Source of the DNA: Solobacterium sp.
GTDB lineage: Bacteria; Bacillota_I; Bacilli_A; Erysipelotrichales; Erysipelotrichaceae
Assembly: GCA_022486705.1 (NCBI GenBank)
Contig: JAKVKC010000002.1
Span: 1-64,000, forward strand
Direction of reading: 5' to 3'
Length of the DNA stretch: 64,000 nt
How positions within the stretch are numbered: the stretch's first letter is position 1; each line of letters opens with the position of its first letter. A program made the position numbers and the translations under genes. The notes under the pieces are model-generated. The model was not told the origin of the DNA, made no database searches, and was given only the letters and a program-made list of their open reading frames with translations. Shown one piece after another: positions 1 through 8,501 of this stretch.

Positions 1-17
1 AGCCCTTACAGAATCAC

Positions 18-46
18 TTGTGAAAACAGGCATTCAATCGTATAAT
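18..46 (+). promoter_or_regulatory. rny promoter (-35/-10)
   Basis: A TTGTGA -35 (18-23) is followed after exactly 17 bp by a perfect TATAAT -10 (41-46). It lies about 50 bp before rny. The same TTGTGA-17-TATAAT pair precedes the RNase J gene at 3437. Confidence 0.75.
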
Positions 47-99
47 AGCAGGTATGGGAGCTATCCCAGCAATCACACGAAAATGGAGGAATGAATCAT

Positions 100-1644
100 A
101 TGGTATATCTCATTATTGGTGTGGCTGCAGGTATTGTCATTGGACTGATCGCCATGAAGGTGGCGTCAAAACAGGGGCTCGACAGCAGCAAAACAAAGGC
201 TGATGAGGTCCTGAAGGAAGCAAACTCTAAAGCGGAAACAATTTTACGCCAGGCTGACCTGGATGGAAAGCAGCATGCATATGAGTATGAAGTGCAGGCT
301 GAGAAGAAGAACAAAGAGAAGCAGAACACACTGCAGCAGAACGAGAATAAGCTTCTGCGCCGTGAAGATGCTTTGAATTTCCGTGAAGAGAATCTTTCGC
401 AAAAAGAAAAGAAGCTCGGCGATAAAGAAAAATCTGCCGATGACAAACTTGCAAACCTCAGCAAATTAGAAGAAGACCTGAAGGAGAAGATCGACAACCA
501 GATCCATGTATTGGAACAGGCAGCTCATCTCTCGCAGGAAGATGCACACAAAGAATTGATGCAGGCAGTTGAAAAGAAGTCAGAGCAGGAGATTGCTCAG
601 TACCTGCATGAGCAGCAGGAAGAAGCAGAAACAAAGGCTTCTGAAAGTGCTAAGAACATTATTGCCTTGGCCATTCAGCGCTATGCGCAGGATGAGACCA
701 TTGAACGTACCGTCAGTACGGTGACTTTGACTTCAGAAGAAATGAAGGGCAGGATCATCGGCCGTGAAGGACGCAATATCAAGGCGATCGAACAGGCAAC
801 AGGTGTTGATCTGATCATTGATGATACACCGGATGTCATTACTGTATCGTGCTTTGATCCGATCCGCCGTGAGATTGCAAGACAGTCTCTTGAGATCCTG
901 ATGAAAGATGGCAGGATCCAGCCAGGAAGAATTGAAGAAGTTGTTGAGAAGGTCACCAAGGAATTGGATGATGCGATCCTGAAGATCGGCAATGATACGA
1001 TCTTCCAGCTTGGCATCGGCCGTATGAACAAAGAACTGGTCAAGCTGGTAGGACGCTTAAGATTCCGCTACAGCTATGGACAGAACGGCCTGGAGCATTC
1101 GGTCGAAGTTGCTAATTTTGCCGGCATGATGGCTGCGGAGCTTGGTCTGAACCAGGCACTCGCCAAGCGGGCTGGACTGCTGCATGATATCGGCAAGGCG
1201 GTCGACTTTGAACAGGAAGGCAGCCATGTTGAACTTGGTGCAAAATATGCGAAGAAATACGGTGAGAGCCCGGTCGTCATCAATGCGATCGAATCGCATC
1301 ATGGCGATACGGAAGCAACCGACATTATCTCGAATCTGGTCGCTGCTGCAGATACGCTGAGCGCCGCCCGTCCAGGTGCTCGCTATGAGTCTATGGAAGG
1401 CTACATCAATCGTCTGGAGAATCTGGAAAAGATCGCAACAGGGTTTGATGGGGTTGAAAAGGCATATGCAATTCAGGCAGGACGTGAGATCCGTATTATG
1501 GTCCAGCCGGAAAAGATCGATGATATCGGTATGGTCAAGGTCGCTCATGATATCCGTGAAAAGATTGAAAACGAGCTGACATATCCTGGCCAGATCAAAG
1601 TAACACTGATTCGTGAGGTCAGAGTTCAGGAATTGGCTAAGTAA
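100..1644 (+). CDS. rny: Ribonuclease Y
   Basis: Membrane-anchored endoribonuclease that initiates mRNA decay in Firmicutes. The protein has one N-terminal transmembrane helix (about residues 1-20), a long charged coiled coil (about 25-200), a KH domain with GRIIGREGRN near residue 222, and an HD domain with LLHDIGKA near residue 365 and ESHHGD near 400. The length (514 aa) is normal for the family. I chose ATG 100 because the SD GGAGGA (85-90) abuts the upstream ATG at 91 but sits 9 nt from ATG 100. It has its own consensus promoter and a terminator, so it is probably monocistronic. Confidence 0.96.
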   Translation: MVYLIIGVAAGIVIGLIAMKVASKQGLDSSKTKADEVLKEANSKAETILRQADLDGKQHAYEYEVQAEKKNKEKQNTLQQNENKLLRREDALNFREENLSQKEKKLGDKEKSADDKLANLSKLEEDLKEKIDNQIHVLEQAAHLSQEDAHKELMQAVEKKSEQEIAQYLHEQQEEAETKASESAKNIIALAIQRYAQDETIERTVSTVTLTSEEMKGRIIGREGRNIKAIEQATGVDLIIDDTPDVITVSCFDPIRREIARQSLEILMKDGRIQPGRIEEVVEKVTKELDDAILKIGNDTIFQLGIGRMNKELVKLVGRLRFRYSYGQNGLEHSVEVANFAGMMAAELGLNQALAKRAGLLHDIGKAVDFEQEGSHVELGAKYAKKYGESPVVINAIESHHGDTEATDIISNLVAAADTLSAARPGARYESMEGYINRLENLEKIATGFDGVEKAYAIQAGREIRIMVQPEKIDDIGMVKVAHDIREKIENELTYPGQIKVTLIREVRVQELAK

Positions 1645-1653
1645 AGCTGTTGG

Positions 1654-1683
1654 AGCTGTCTTTGAAAAGAAGACAGCTTTTTT
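1654..1683 (+). terminator. rny terminator
   Basis: A 9-bp stem AGCTGTCTT/AAGACAGCT (1654-1662 with 1670-1678) is followed by a T-run (1678-1683), just after the rny stop. Confidence 0.85.
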
Positions 1684-1696
1684 CATGAGCAAAGCA

Positions 1697-1725
1697 TTTT
1701 CATTATCGCCGCATCATGCTAAAAT
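1697..1725 (+). promoter_or_regulatory. Ferredoxin promoter with extended -10
   Basis: TTTTCA (1697-1702), a 17-bp spacer, then TGC-TAAAAT (extended -10, hexamer 1720-1725), 24 bp before the ferredoxin ATG. Confidence 0.6.
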
Positions 1726-1748
1726 AAAGAAGTTGAAGGAGGATTATC

Positions 1749-1925
1749 ATGCCAGTAACAGTTGATAAGGATACATGTATTGGATGCGGTGCCTGCGTAG
1801 GTACGTGCCCAGTCAGTGCACTGTCTCTCGATGAGAATGGTAAGTCTCAGTGCGATGAGAGCGTCTGTGTTTCTTGCTTCTCATGTGTAGGTGCTTGCCC
1901 AGTCAGTGCAATTTCCGAAAAGTAA
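1749..1925 (+). CDS. Small 2[4Fe-4S] ferredoxin
   Basis: A 58-residue bacterial-type ferredoxin acting as a soluble low-potential electron carrier. It has two complete CxxCxxCxxxCP cluster motifs, at Cys10/13/16/20 and Cys40/43/46/50, which is the diagnostic pattern for two [4Fe-4S] cubanes. One further cysteine (Cys35) precedes the second motif. The SD AAGGAGG (1736-1742) is well placed before ATG 1749. It is monocistronic, with its own promoter and terminator. The neighbour miaB is an Fe-S radical-SAM enzyme that needs reductant, but a functional link is only inference. The electron partner is unknown. Confidence 0.93.
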   Translation: MPVTVDKDTCIGCGACVGTCPVSALSLDENGKSQCDESVCVSCFSCVGACPVSAISEK

Positions 1926-1938
1926 GTGAGGAAGAAGG

Positions 1939-1960
1939 ACCAGCTCAGGCTGGTTTTTTT
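1939..1960 (+). terminator. Ferredoxin terminator
   Basis: ACCAGC/GGTCGT-type 6-bp stem (1939-1944 with 1949-1954, loop TCAG) followed by seven T residues to 1960. Confidence 0.85.
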
Positions 1961-1976
1961 CTTGCATGCTGCGGTG

Positions 1977-1985
1977 TGCTATAAT
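1977..1985 (+). promoter_or_regulatory. miaB extended -10
   Basis: TGC-TATAAT (extended -10, hexamer 1980-1985) lies directly after the ferredoxin terminator. There is no good -35. It predicts a start point near 1992 and therefore a very short leader before ATG 2006. Confidence 0.6.
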
Positions 1986-2005
1986 AATGCCTCGTGGAGA
2001 ATAAA

Positions 2006-3442
2006 ATGAAAAAAAGAAATGATGATATTCTGCCGGATCACAAGGCAGAAGCACATCGGACAAAAGAAATGCCAGCGCCGGAATACGGCCTGTTTGCGAT
2101 GAATGATGCCTTGGCATCTTTAGGCAGAGGAAAGAAATATTATCTGCGGACTTATGGCTGTCAAGCCAATGTCAGAGATGGCGAGACCATTGCCGGTATG
2201 ATGGAGATCATGGGCTATGCCAATACAGAACATCCGGAAGAAGCAGATGTGCTGATCTTCAATACATGTGCGATCCGCAAAGCAGCCGAGGAACATGTCT
2301 TCGGTGAGATCGGCATGCTGAAGGGACTGAAGGAAACAAAGCCGGAAAGGATCTTCTGCCTTTGCGGATGCATGGCGCAGGAAGAATCGGTCGTATCGCT
2401 GATCCAGCAGAAATATCCGCAGATCGATCTGGTCTTCGGTACGCATAATCTGTACCGTCTGCCGGATCTATTGCAGGAAGTGATCCAGACCAAGAAGAGA
2501 AAGATCGAAGTCTATTCGGAAGAAGGAAGGGTCATTGAAGATCTGCCGGTGCATCGCAGCCAATCCTGCAAGGGGTTTGTTGATATCATGTATGGATGCA
2601 ATAAGTTCTGCACTTACTGCATCGTACCGTATACAAGAGGAAAAGAACGTTCCCGCAGAATGGAGGATATTCTCCGTGAAGTTGAAAAGCTGAAGGAGAA
2701 CGGCGGCCGAGAAGTGATCCTGCTTGGACAGAATGTCAATGCCTATGGCAAAGATCTCGGCATGGAAGATGGCTTTACCGATCTTTTGATCGCCGTCGCT
2801 GAGACGGGGATCGATCGGATCCGTTTCTATTCTTCTTCGCCGCGGGACTATCAGGAGAGCACGATCCAGGCTATGCAGGATCATCCGAATATCATGCCGG
2901 CCCTGCATCTGCCGGTGCAGTCAGGATCCGACAGTGTCCTGAAGCGGATGGCCAGAGGATATACAGCTGAAGAGTATAAACAATTATTTGACCGTCTGAA
3001 GAAAAGGATCCCGAGCATTACCTTTACGACCGATCTGATCGTCGGCTTCCCAGGCGAGACCGAAGAAGAGTTCCTTGCGACCTTGGATCTGGTGGATTAC
3101 TGTCAGTTCGATATGGCATATTCCTTTATGTATTCGCCGCGCGAAGGTACGCCGGCTGCCAGAATGGATGGCCAGATCAGCACCGCTGAAAAGAAGAAAC
3201 GGCTGGCAGAACTGAATGCACATCTGACGCATTGGGCAAAGGAAAAGAATCAGAAGTATGCGGGACAGACTGTCAAAGTGCTGTGTGAAGGCAGATCCAA
3301 GAAAAATGCGGATGTATACAGCGGCTACAGCGAAGAGAATAAACTGGTCAATTTCACTTCTGATAAAGAATGTGAGGGAGAGATCGTTGATGTAAAGATC
3401 ACCGATGTAAAAAGCTTTTCCCTGGATGGGCATGCATTGTGA
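2006..3442 (+). CDS. miaB: tRNA-2-methylthio-N6-dimethylallyladenosine synthase
   Basis: Radical-SAM methylthiotransferase that converts i6A37 to ms2i6A37 in tRNAs reading UNN codons. The N-terminal UPF0004 domain carries the auxiliary-cluster cysteines (Cys52 in YGCQANVRDGE, Cys88 in NTCAIR, Cys122 in CGCMAQ). The radical-SAM motif CxxxCxxC is at Cys198/202/205. A C-terminal TRAM domain follows. I prefer ATG 2006 (SD GGAGA 6-7 nt upstream, 478 aa) over GTG 1994, which would lie only about 2 nt after the predicted transcription start. The extra N-terminal charged segment (about 40 residues) is common in Firmicutes MiaB. Confidence 0.95.
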   Translation: MKKRNDDILPDHKAEAHRTKEMPAPEYGLFAMNDALASLGRGKKYYLRTYGCQANVRDGETIAGMMEIMGYANTEHPEEADVLIFNTCAIRKAAEEHVFGEIGMLKGLKETKPERIFCLCGCMAQEESVVSLIQQKYPQIDLVFGTHNLYRLPDLLQEVIQTKKRKIEVYSEEGRVIEDLPVHRSQSCKGFVDIMYGCNKFCTYCIVPYTRGKERSRRMEDILREVEKLKENGGREVILLGQNVNAYGKDLGMEDGFTDLLIAVAETGIDRIRFYSSSPRDYQESTIQAMQDHPNIMPALHLPVQSGSDSVLKRMARGYTAEEYKQLFDRLKKRIPSITFTTDLIVGFPGETEEEFLATLDLVDYCQFDMAYSFMYSPREGTPAARMDGQISTAEKKKRLAELNAHLTHWAKEKNQKYAGQTVKVLCEGRSKKNADVYSGYSEENKLVNFTSDKECEGEIVDVKITDVKSFSLDGHAL

Positions 3443-3465
3443 ATCTGAGCAGAATGTTTTATAAT
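3437..3465 (+). promoter_or_regulatory. Promoter of the RNase J paralogue
   Basis: TTGTGA (3437-3442, overlapping the miaB stop codon), a 17-bp spacer, then TATAAT (3460-3465). Confidence 0.75.
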
Positions 3466-3500
3466 ACAAAAAGAAGTTGGAAGCTATTGGAGGATAATTT

Positions 3501-5168
3501 ATGAGTAAAGTACGCATATTTGCGCTTGGCGGTCTTGATGAAGACGGCAAGAATATGTATGTTGTTGAGAATGGAAATGACATCTTTGTCATGGAGTGCG
3601 GATTGAAGTATCCGGATGGAGAACAGCTTGGGATTGAAATGATCATCCCGAACTTTGAATATCTGGCCGAACATAGAGACATGATCAAAGGCGTCTTTAT
3701 TACGCATGGCCATGATGATGTCATGGCAGCGCTGCCGAATCTCCTGAAGGAGATCCCGGAAGTGCCAGTCTATATGGCACCGCTGACGGCGATGATCTTT
3801 GAACGCAGAGCGAAGAAGCAGGGACTGAAGGATATCAATATCCATCGGATCCGCCGCAACAGCACTTTCACCATCGGCAAGACAGAGATCCGTACCTTCG
3901 GTACGACCCAGTCGATCGCAGATGGTTTTGGTCTGGCTCTGAAGACAGATGACGGCTATGTCGTTTACACATCGGAATTTATTGTGGATTACGATACGAT
4001 GAATGAAGCATTCAAGTTCGATATTACAAATATCACGGATCTTGGCAATGCCGGTGTATTGGCTTTGATGTGTGAATCTGTCGGTTCCACAAGAGAAGGG
4101 CACAGTGCTCCGAATCATCGGATCACGGCCCAGATCGATCAGTATTTTGAAGATGCCGAAGGACGGATCTTTGTTACGGTATACAATCAGAATATCTATC
4201 GTGTCATTGAGCTCATTGAACTTGCCAATAAGTACAATCGCAAGGTCATGATCTATGATGAGGAACTGCGCAATGTATTAAATGATATGGCTAAGCTTGG
4301 CTACTATCATATTCCGGCAGGCTTGGAAATACCGGCCAGCAGCTTTCTGAATGAAATGGAAAATGTCCTGGTCATTGTGGCTGGAACAGGTTCGACCATT
4401 TTCCGCAAAGTACATAAGATCGCAATCAAGGAAGATGAGCTCATTGAGCTTCGCTCTTCAGATACCGTGATCATTGCGTCTCCTGCGGTGCCAGGCACTG
4501 AGCGTGATGAAGCAAGCATGGAAGATGATCTGTACCGGGAAGCGGGCAGAGTCATCAGTGTCGATGCCAAGCGTGCCTTCTCCATGCATGCATCCATCGA
4601 AGATATCAAGATGATGATCTATCTTCTGAAACCAAAGTATTATATGCCAGTCAAAGGTGAATACCGTCAATTGATCGCCAATGCGAATATTGCATTGGAT
4701 ATGGGCTATACGGCGGATAAGATCATTGTCATGGACAATGGCCAGATCGCTGCTTTCAACAGCGGCAAGCTGGAGAAGAACTTTGATTCGATGGAAGCCG
4801 AAGATGTCATGGTCGACGGCAATGAGAATTTGGATTCTTCCGGCATGGTGCTGAAGGACAGAGAGATTCTTTCAACCGACGGTGCGATCATTGTCGGTGT
4901 CGTCATGAATCACGCGACCAAGGAGATCATCGGCGGACCGGATGTACAGTCCCGCGGTGTGATCTATCTGAAGGATGCGGATTATATTGTCAAGCAGATC
5001 GGTGAATTGATGGAATCAACGATCAATGATGCAGTCAAGGCAAAACGCTATGAGAACATGGGATGCCGGGCTGAAGCAAGAGATAAGATCAGCCGCTATG
5101 TCCTGCATGAGACAGGCAAGAGACCGATGATCTTACCGGCAATCGTGGAGATCAATACAAAAGACTAA
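3501..5168 (+). CDS. RNase J-family protein with degenerate active site (RNase J2-like)
   Basis: A 555-aa metallo-beta-lactamase/beta-CASP protein co-linear with RNase J, including the ALGGLDEDGKN start and the KPKYYMPVKGEYR segment. The catalytic metal site is eroded. HxHxDH reads His69-Gly-His71-Asp-Asp73-Val74, so its last His is Val. The HSIPD motif reads QSIAD (Gln137). The TGDF motif reads TSEF (Glu159). The HGEYR motif reads KGEYR (Lys385). His363 remains. RNase J2 of Bacillus and Staphylococcus also has an impaired site and partners RNase J1, so a non-catalytic or weakly active subunit is the likely role. SD TTGGAGG precedes ATG 3501. ftsK follows 9 nt downstream. An intact J1 is not in this window. 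Confidence 0.88.
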   Translation: MSKVRIFALGGLDEDGKNMYVVENGNDIFVMECGLKYPDGEQLGIEMIIPNFEYLAEHRDMIKGVFITHGHDDVMAALPNLLKEIPEVPVYMAPLTAMIFERRAKKQGLKDINIHRIRRNSTFTIGKTEIRTFGTTQSIADGFGLALKTDDGYVVYTSEFIVDYDTMNEAFKFDITNITDLGNAGVLALMCESVGSTREGHSAPNHRITAQIDQYFEDAEGRIFVTVYNQNIYRVIELIELANKYNRKVMIYDEELRNVLNDMAKLGYYHIPAGLEIPASSFLNEMENVLVIVAGTGSTIFRKVHKIAIKEDELIELRSSDTVIIASPAVPGTERDEASMEDDLYREAGRVISVDAKRAFSMHASIEDIKMMIYLLKPKYYMPVKGEYRQLIANANIALDMGYTADKIIVMDNGQIAAFNSGKLEKNFDSMEAEDVMVDGNENLDSSGMVLKDREILSTDGAIIVGVVMNHATKEIIGGPDVQSRGVIYLKDADYIVKQIGELMESTINDAVKAKRYENMGCRAEARDKISRYVLHETGKRPMILPAIVEINTKD

Positions 5169-5177
5169 GGGGATCCT

Positions 5178-7682
5178 GTGGCAAGAAAAACAAAGGCACA
5201 GAAAAAGAGAGAACAGCAGGAAGAAGTCGGACAATGGATCACTATCGTGATCCTTTGTGCATTAGCGGTCATTGCACTGCTTCGCTATGGCATTATCGGC
5301 AATTTCCTATACAATCTCCAGCGCTATCTGCTGGGAGATCTTTTCTGGCTGGTCTCCGGCATCCTTGTGGTGATGATCCTGATCAATGTCATGAATCGCC
5401 ATCATGGGAATGAAGAGAAGAATCCAGCTCCCTCGATCCTGATCATCTGTGCGATCCTGCTGCTGTGCAGCTATCTCAGCACCCAGGAGATCGGTGTCCC
5501 GGCAATGATGCCCTTTGTGGATCATATTGCGGACTACTTCAGCAGCAATCCTATTGCAGAAGTCGGCGGCGGGATTGTCGGTGCTGTACTGTATGCCTTG
5601 TCATCCATGGCTTTCGGCCGAGGCGGCGTGATCGTACTGATCGTCGTTCTGTTCATTATTACAGCTCTTCTGATCGTATCCTTGGATACTTACAAGGATG
5701 CTTTTCATACGATCGCGGCATTCTTTGCGACGCCCGATCACAGTCAGGAAGAAGAACCTGAACCGGAGCCCGAAGAAGAAACGGAACCGGCCAATCTATG
5801 GAATATGATCGCGGAGCATAAAGAAAAGAAAGAACAGGCCAAGCTTGGTCAGATCAAAGCGGATGCGGATTCCGCCACCGAGATTCCAAGCAGCAATACG
5901 GAAGATAAAGAACCGGAGCAGCTGTCGCTCCTTGGCCAGGAAGAAGAGAAGCCGAAGCTGACTTCGATCCTGAATATCAGAGCAGATGGACCGACGGAGG
6001 AGATCCCCGTTGTTTCTATCCCGGGCAAAGTCGTATCGGATGCGGATTCTGTGTTCATCAATGTAGATGAACTGCAGGATGCCAATGAAGTGCAGCCAAG
6101 CCAAGAAAAAGAAGAGAGCGAAGAACCGGAAGCCCAGCCAGCTGCTGAAACAGCGCCGGCAATGGCGGCTCCGCTTCCGCCAAAGCATGAGAATCATAAT
6201 AAGCAGTATCGTCTGCCGAAGCAGACATTATTGGATCCGGTGCCGCCGAGAAATGCCAATGGGGCAAATGAAATGGCAGCCAGAGAAAAGGGACAGCTGC
6301 TGATCAGTATCCTGAAGAACTTTGATATTGAAGCAGAACTGATCGATACGCATATCGGACCGGCCGTTACGCAGTTTGAGATCCGTCCGGATGTCAATGT
6401 AAAAGTCTCAAAGATCCTCGCTCTGACAGATGATATCAAGATGCAGCTGGCAGCCCGCGATATCCGCGTAGAAGCACCAATCCCAGGACGCAATGCTGTA
6501 GGCATTGAAGTGCCGAATGAAGAGAGCACACCGGTCAAGATGAGAGGTCTGCTCAATGATGTTTCAGCGAAGGATAAGAATCAGCCTCTGCTGTTCTTCT
6601 TAGGCAAAGACCTGTTAGGCAGAACGGTCACCTGCCGTTTGGATAAGATGCCCCATCTTCTGATCGCAGGTGCGACCGGATCTGGCAAATCTGTATGCAT
6701 GAACTCGATCATCACTTCTCTCCTGATGCGTACAAAGCCGGAAGACGTCAAGATGCTTTTGATCGATCCGAAGAAAGTCGAATTTACACCTTTCCAGAAG
6801 ATCCCGCATCTGATCGGACCGGTCATCAATGATCCGACCCAGGCAAACAATGCACTGAAAGTGATCGTCCGCATCATGGATGAGCGCTACAACTTATTCG
6901 CAGCTGCCGGGGTCAGAAATATTGAAGTATACAATCAGAAAGTCTTGGAACAGAACGGCCGTCCGAACGAAGACGGTTCGCCATGTCCGAAGAAGCTTCC
7001 GTATATTGTTGTCATTATCGATGAGCTTGCTGATCTGATGGTCGTCGCTGGCAAAGAGGTGGAAGCCTCTGTACAGCGGATCACCCAGCTGGCAAGAGCT
7101 GCCGGCATCCATCTGATCGTTGCGACCCAGCGTCCTTCGGTCGATGTCATTACCGGCATCATCAAAGCAAATATTCCAAGCCGCATTGCCTTCAGTGTAT
7201 CTTCCGGTATGGATTCACGTACCATTCTGGATCATATCGGTGCTGAAAGACTGCTGGGCAATGGCGATATGCTGTACATGCCGATTGGTCAGAACAGTGC
7301 AACACGTGTGCAGGGCGTCTTTGTCACCGATGAAGAAGTCAAACGGATCGCCGATTATGTTTCCAGTGAAGCAGTGCCGATGTATGATGATTCATTTGTC
7401 ATGCTGGAAGGAATCAATGACGCAGATGGTTCTGCCGTCATGACTGTCAATGATGATCCTCTGTTCCAAGAGGTGAAGGACTATGTCATTGAAGCACAGA
7501 AAGCATCTACCTCACTGCTGCAGAGAAGATTCGGCATTGGCTACAACCGGGCTGCCCGCATGATCGATGCTTTGGAAGAAGCAGGTGTCATCGGACCGGT
7601 GCAGGGCTCCAAGCCAAGAGAAGTATTCATCAAGCCGGATGACAGTGAAAAGAAAACTGAGACGGGTGAAAAATACGAATGA
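5178..7682 (+). CDS. ftsK: DNA translocase FtsK/SpoIIIE
   Basis: Septal DNA pump that clears the chromosome termini from the closing division site. The protein has about four N-terminal transmembrane helices (roughly residues 20-190), a Glu/Pro-rich linker (about 190-350), the motor domain with Walker A GATGSGKS near 498 and a Walker B IIDELADL near 615, and a C-terminal winged-helix gamma domain (about 765-825). Its length (834 aa) is typical. The start is GTG 5178, preceded by AAGGGGA. It lies 9 nt after the RNase J paralogue, so the two are co-transcribed, and a GAAA-loop terminator overlaps its stop codon. Confidence 0.96.
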   Translation: MARKTKAQKKREQQEEVGQWITIVILCALAVIALLRYGIIGNFLYNLQRYLLGDLFWLVSGILVVMILINVMNRHHGNEEKNPAPSILIICAILLLCSYLSTQEIGVPAMMPFVDHIADYFSSNPIAEVGGGIVGAVLYALSSMAFGRGGVIVLIVVLFIITALLIVSLDTYKDAFHTIAAFFATPDHSQEEEPEPEPEEETEPANLWNMIAEHKEKKEQAKLGQIKADADSATEIPSSNTEDKEPEQLSLLGQEEEKPKLTSILNIRADGPTEEIPVVSIPGKVVSDADSVFINVDELQDANEVQPSQEKEESEEPEAQPAAETAPAMAAPLPPKHENHNKQYRLPKQTLLDPVPPRNANGANEMAAREKGQLLISILKNFDIEAELIDTHIGPAVTQFEIRPDVNVKVSKILALTDDIKMQLAARDIRVEAPIPGRNAVGIEVPNEESTPVKMRGLLNDVSAKDKNQPLLFFLGKDLLGRTVTCRLDKMPHLLIAGATGSGKSVCMNSIITSLLMRTKPEDVKMLLIDPKKVEFTPFQKIPHLIGPVINDPTQANNALKVIVRIMDERYNLFAAAGVRNIEVYNQKVLEQNGRPNEDGSPCPKKLPYIVVIIDELADLMVVAGKEVEASVQRITQLARAAGIHLIVATQRPSVDVITGIIKANIPSRIAFSVSSGMDSRTILDHIGAERLLGNGDMLYMPIGQNSATRVQGVFVTDEEVKRIADYVSSEAVPMYDDSFVMLEGINDADGSAVMTVNDDPLFQEVKDYVIEAQKASTSLLQRRFGIGYNRAARMIDALEEAGVIGPVQGSKPREVFIKPDDSEKKTETGEKYE

Positions 7683-7702
7683 AGGACGAAAGTCCTTTTT
7701 TT
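7682..7702 (+). terminator. ftsK terminator
   Basis: AAGGAC-GAAA-GTCCTT hairpin (7682-7697) with a T-run to 7702. It begins at the last base of the ftsK stop codon. Confidence 0.88.
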
Positions 7703-7714
7703 GAAGCATTCGGT

Positions 7715-7747
7715 TTGACATTCACAAATAGTTAGGCTATTCTAACT
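7715..7747 (+). promoter_or_regulatory. Promoter overlapped by DtxR-like palindrome
   Basis: A consensus -35 TTGACA (7715-7720) and a 17-bp spacer lead to TATTCT (7738-7743). Overlapping the -10 is the inverted repeat AGTTAG-N6-CTAACT (7730-7747). Its 14-bp core (7732-7745) matches the DtxR/IdeR-family box TTAGGTTAGCCTAA at 11 of 14 positions by eye. The position predicts repression when the metal-loaded regulator is bound. Assignment to an iron or manganese repressor is inference. Confidence 0.6.
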
Positions 7748-7761
7748 GCGTGAGGTAGAAG

Positions 7762-7977
7762 ATGAATCTGATTACTTGGAGCATTGTGATATGCATTGCA
7801 GTTCTAGCAGTTCTGGACTTGATCTATATTGCCCATCATGGCGTGGATTCCTGCGGTGGGAATTGTACCCAGTGCGGCGGAAAATGCAAATGGGCAGGAG
7901 ATATTGCAAAAGCGAAGAGATCGATCGCAAGAAAAAAGAGACTGCGGGCATTCTTCCATTTGGACAGAGCGGATTAG
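7762..7977 (+). CDS. FeoB-associated Cys-rich membrane protein-like
   Basis: A 71-residue protein with one N-terminal transmembrane helix (about residues 4-24), then a short cysteine cluster CGGNCTQCGGKC (about 31-42), then a basic tail. This layout matches the small FeoB-associated Cys-rich membrane proteins often encoded next to ferrous iron transporters, whose role is unclear. No feoA or feoB is adjacent here, but the DtxR-like operator over its promoter supports a metal-related role. A weak SD (GAGGT) precedes ATG 7762. The last codons overlap the convergent VOC gene by 4 nt and share a terminator with it. Confidence 0.78.
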   Translation: MNLITWSIVICIAVLAVLDLIYIAHHGVDSCGGNCTQCGGKCKWAGDIAKAKRSIARKKRLRAFFHLDRAD

Positions 7978-7987
7978 CTCTGTTTTT
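7965..7987 (+). terminator. Terminator across convergent gene ends
   Basis: CAGAGC-GGATTA-GCTCTG hairpin (7965-7982) followed by five T residues. The stop codons of both convergent genes sit in the loop region. Confidence 0.75.
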
Positions 7988-8333
7988 CTATGGGAGCCGT
8001 CAGTTCCAGATGATTCCCTTCACTGTCTTCAAATTCACTGACCCAATTGTCACCGATCTTAGTTAAAGGAAAAACAATCTTCAGGCCTGCCAGCTTTTTC
8101 TTAAGGACAGAGAGACTCTCAGCTTGAATGCTTGGCAGACAGTTCGTGCCGAAAGTATGATCTTCGTGCATCTTTTCATAGGCGAACAGACCAAGGCGAA
8201 AACCATGGATATCAAAGATGCTGTAAATAGGATCTTTTCTGATAGGTGCCTGTTCAAAGAAGGCTGTGTAGAAAGCAATGGCACGGTCCATGTCAGTGAC
8301 GCAGAGATAAAGAGAATTTATGGTACAGTTCAT
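7974..8333 (-). CDS. VOC-family (glyoxalase/bleomycin-resistance fold) protein
   Basis: A 119-residue single vicinal-oxygen-chelate domain. Visible family features are the start LYLCVTDMDRAIAFYTAFF, a central FDIHGFRLGLF strand and the C-terminal FEDSEGNHLELTAP segment, where the Glu near residue 112 is the usual metal ligand position. Members include glyoxalases, dioxygenases and resistance proteins; the substrate here cannot be told. SD AAGGAG lies about 7 nt before its ATG. It is convergent with the Cys-rich membrane gene and divergent from the SSB-like gene. Confidence 0.85.
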   Translation of the reverse strand: MNCTINSLYLCVTDMDRAIAFYTAFFEQAPIRKDPIYSIFDIHGFRLGLFAYEKMHEDHTFGTNCLPSIQAESLSVLKKKLAGLKIVFPLTKIGDNWVSEFEDSEGNHLELTAPIEKQS

Positions 8334-8360
8334 TTTAAATGCTCCTTAATGATTTTAATA

Positions 8361-8380
8361 CTATCATAGTTTGCTATCAT
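8361..8380 (-). promoter_or_regulatory. Direct repeat in VOC upstream region
   Basis: The 7-mer CTATCAT occurs twice (8361-8367 and 8374-8380), 13 bp apart, just upstream of the VOC gene. On the minus strand it supplies TATGAT, a plausible -10. The repeat may be a regulator site; this is a weak call. Confidence 0.3.
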
Positions 8381-8501
8381 GAGAAAGAATGGAAAGTATG
8401 GCTGAACAAATCCCGCTGAAGTGAGACTGGGATGAACAGGATGGCTTTTGCGAAGAAAATAAAAATACTTCAGAATGCAGTGACAGGGGAGAGACACGCA
8501 T

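Noticed and set aside
1-17. Possible tail of an upstream gene at the window edge
   Set aside because: Too short to assign to any reading frame or family.
8124-8369. 81-codon frame antisense to the VOC gene
   Set aside because: Shadow of the VOC coding strand; no SD or family match.
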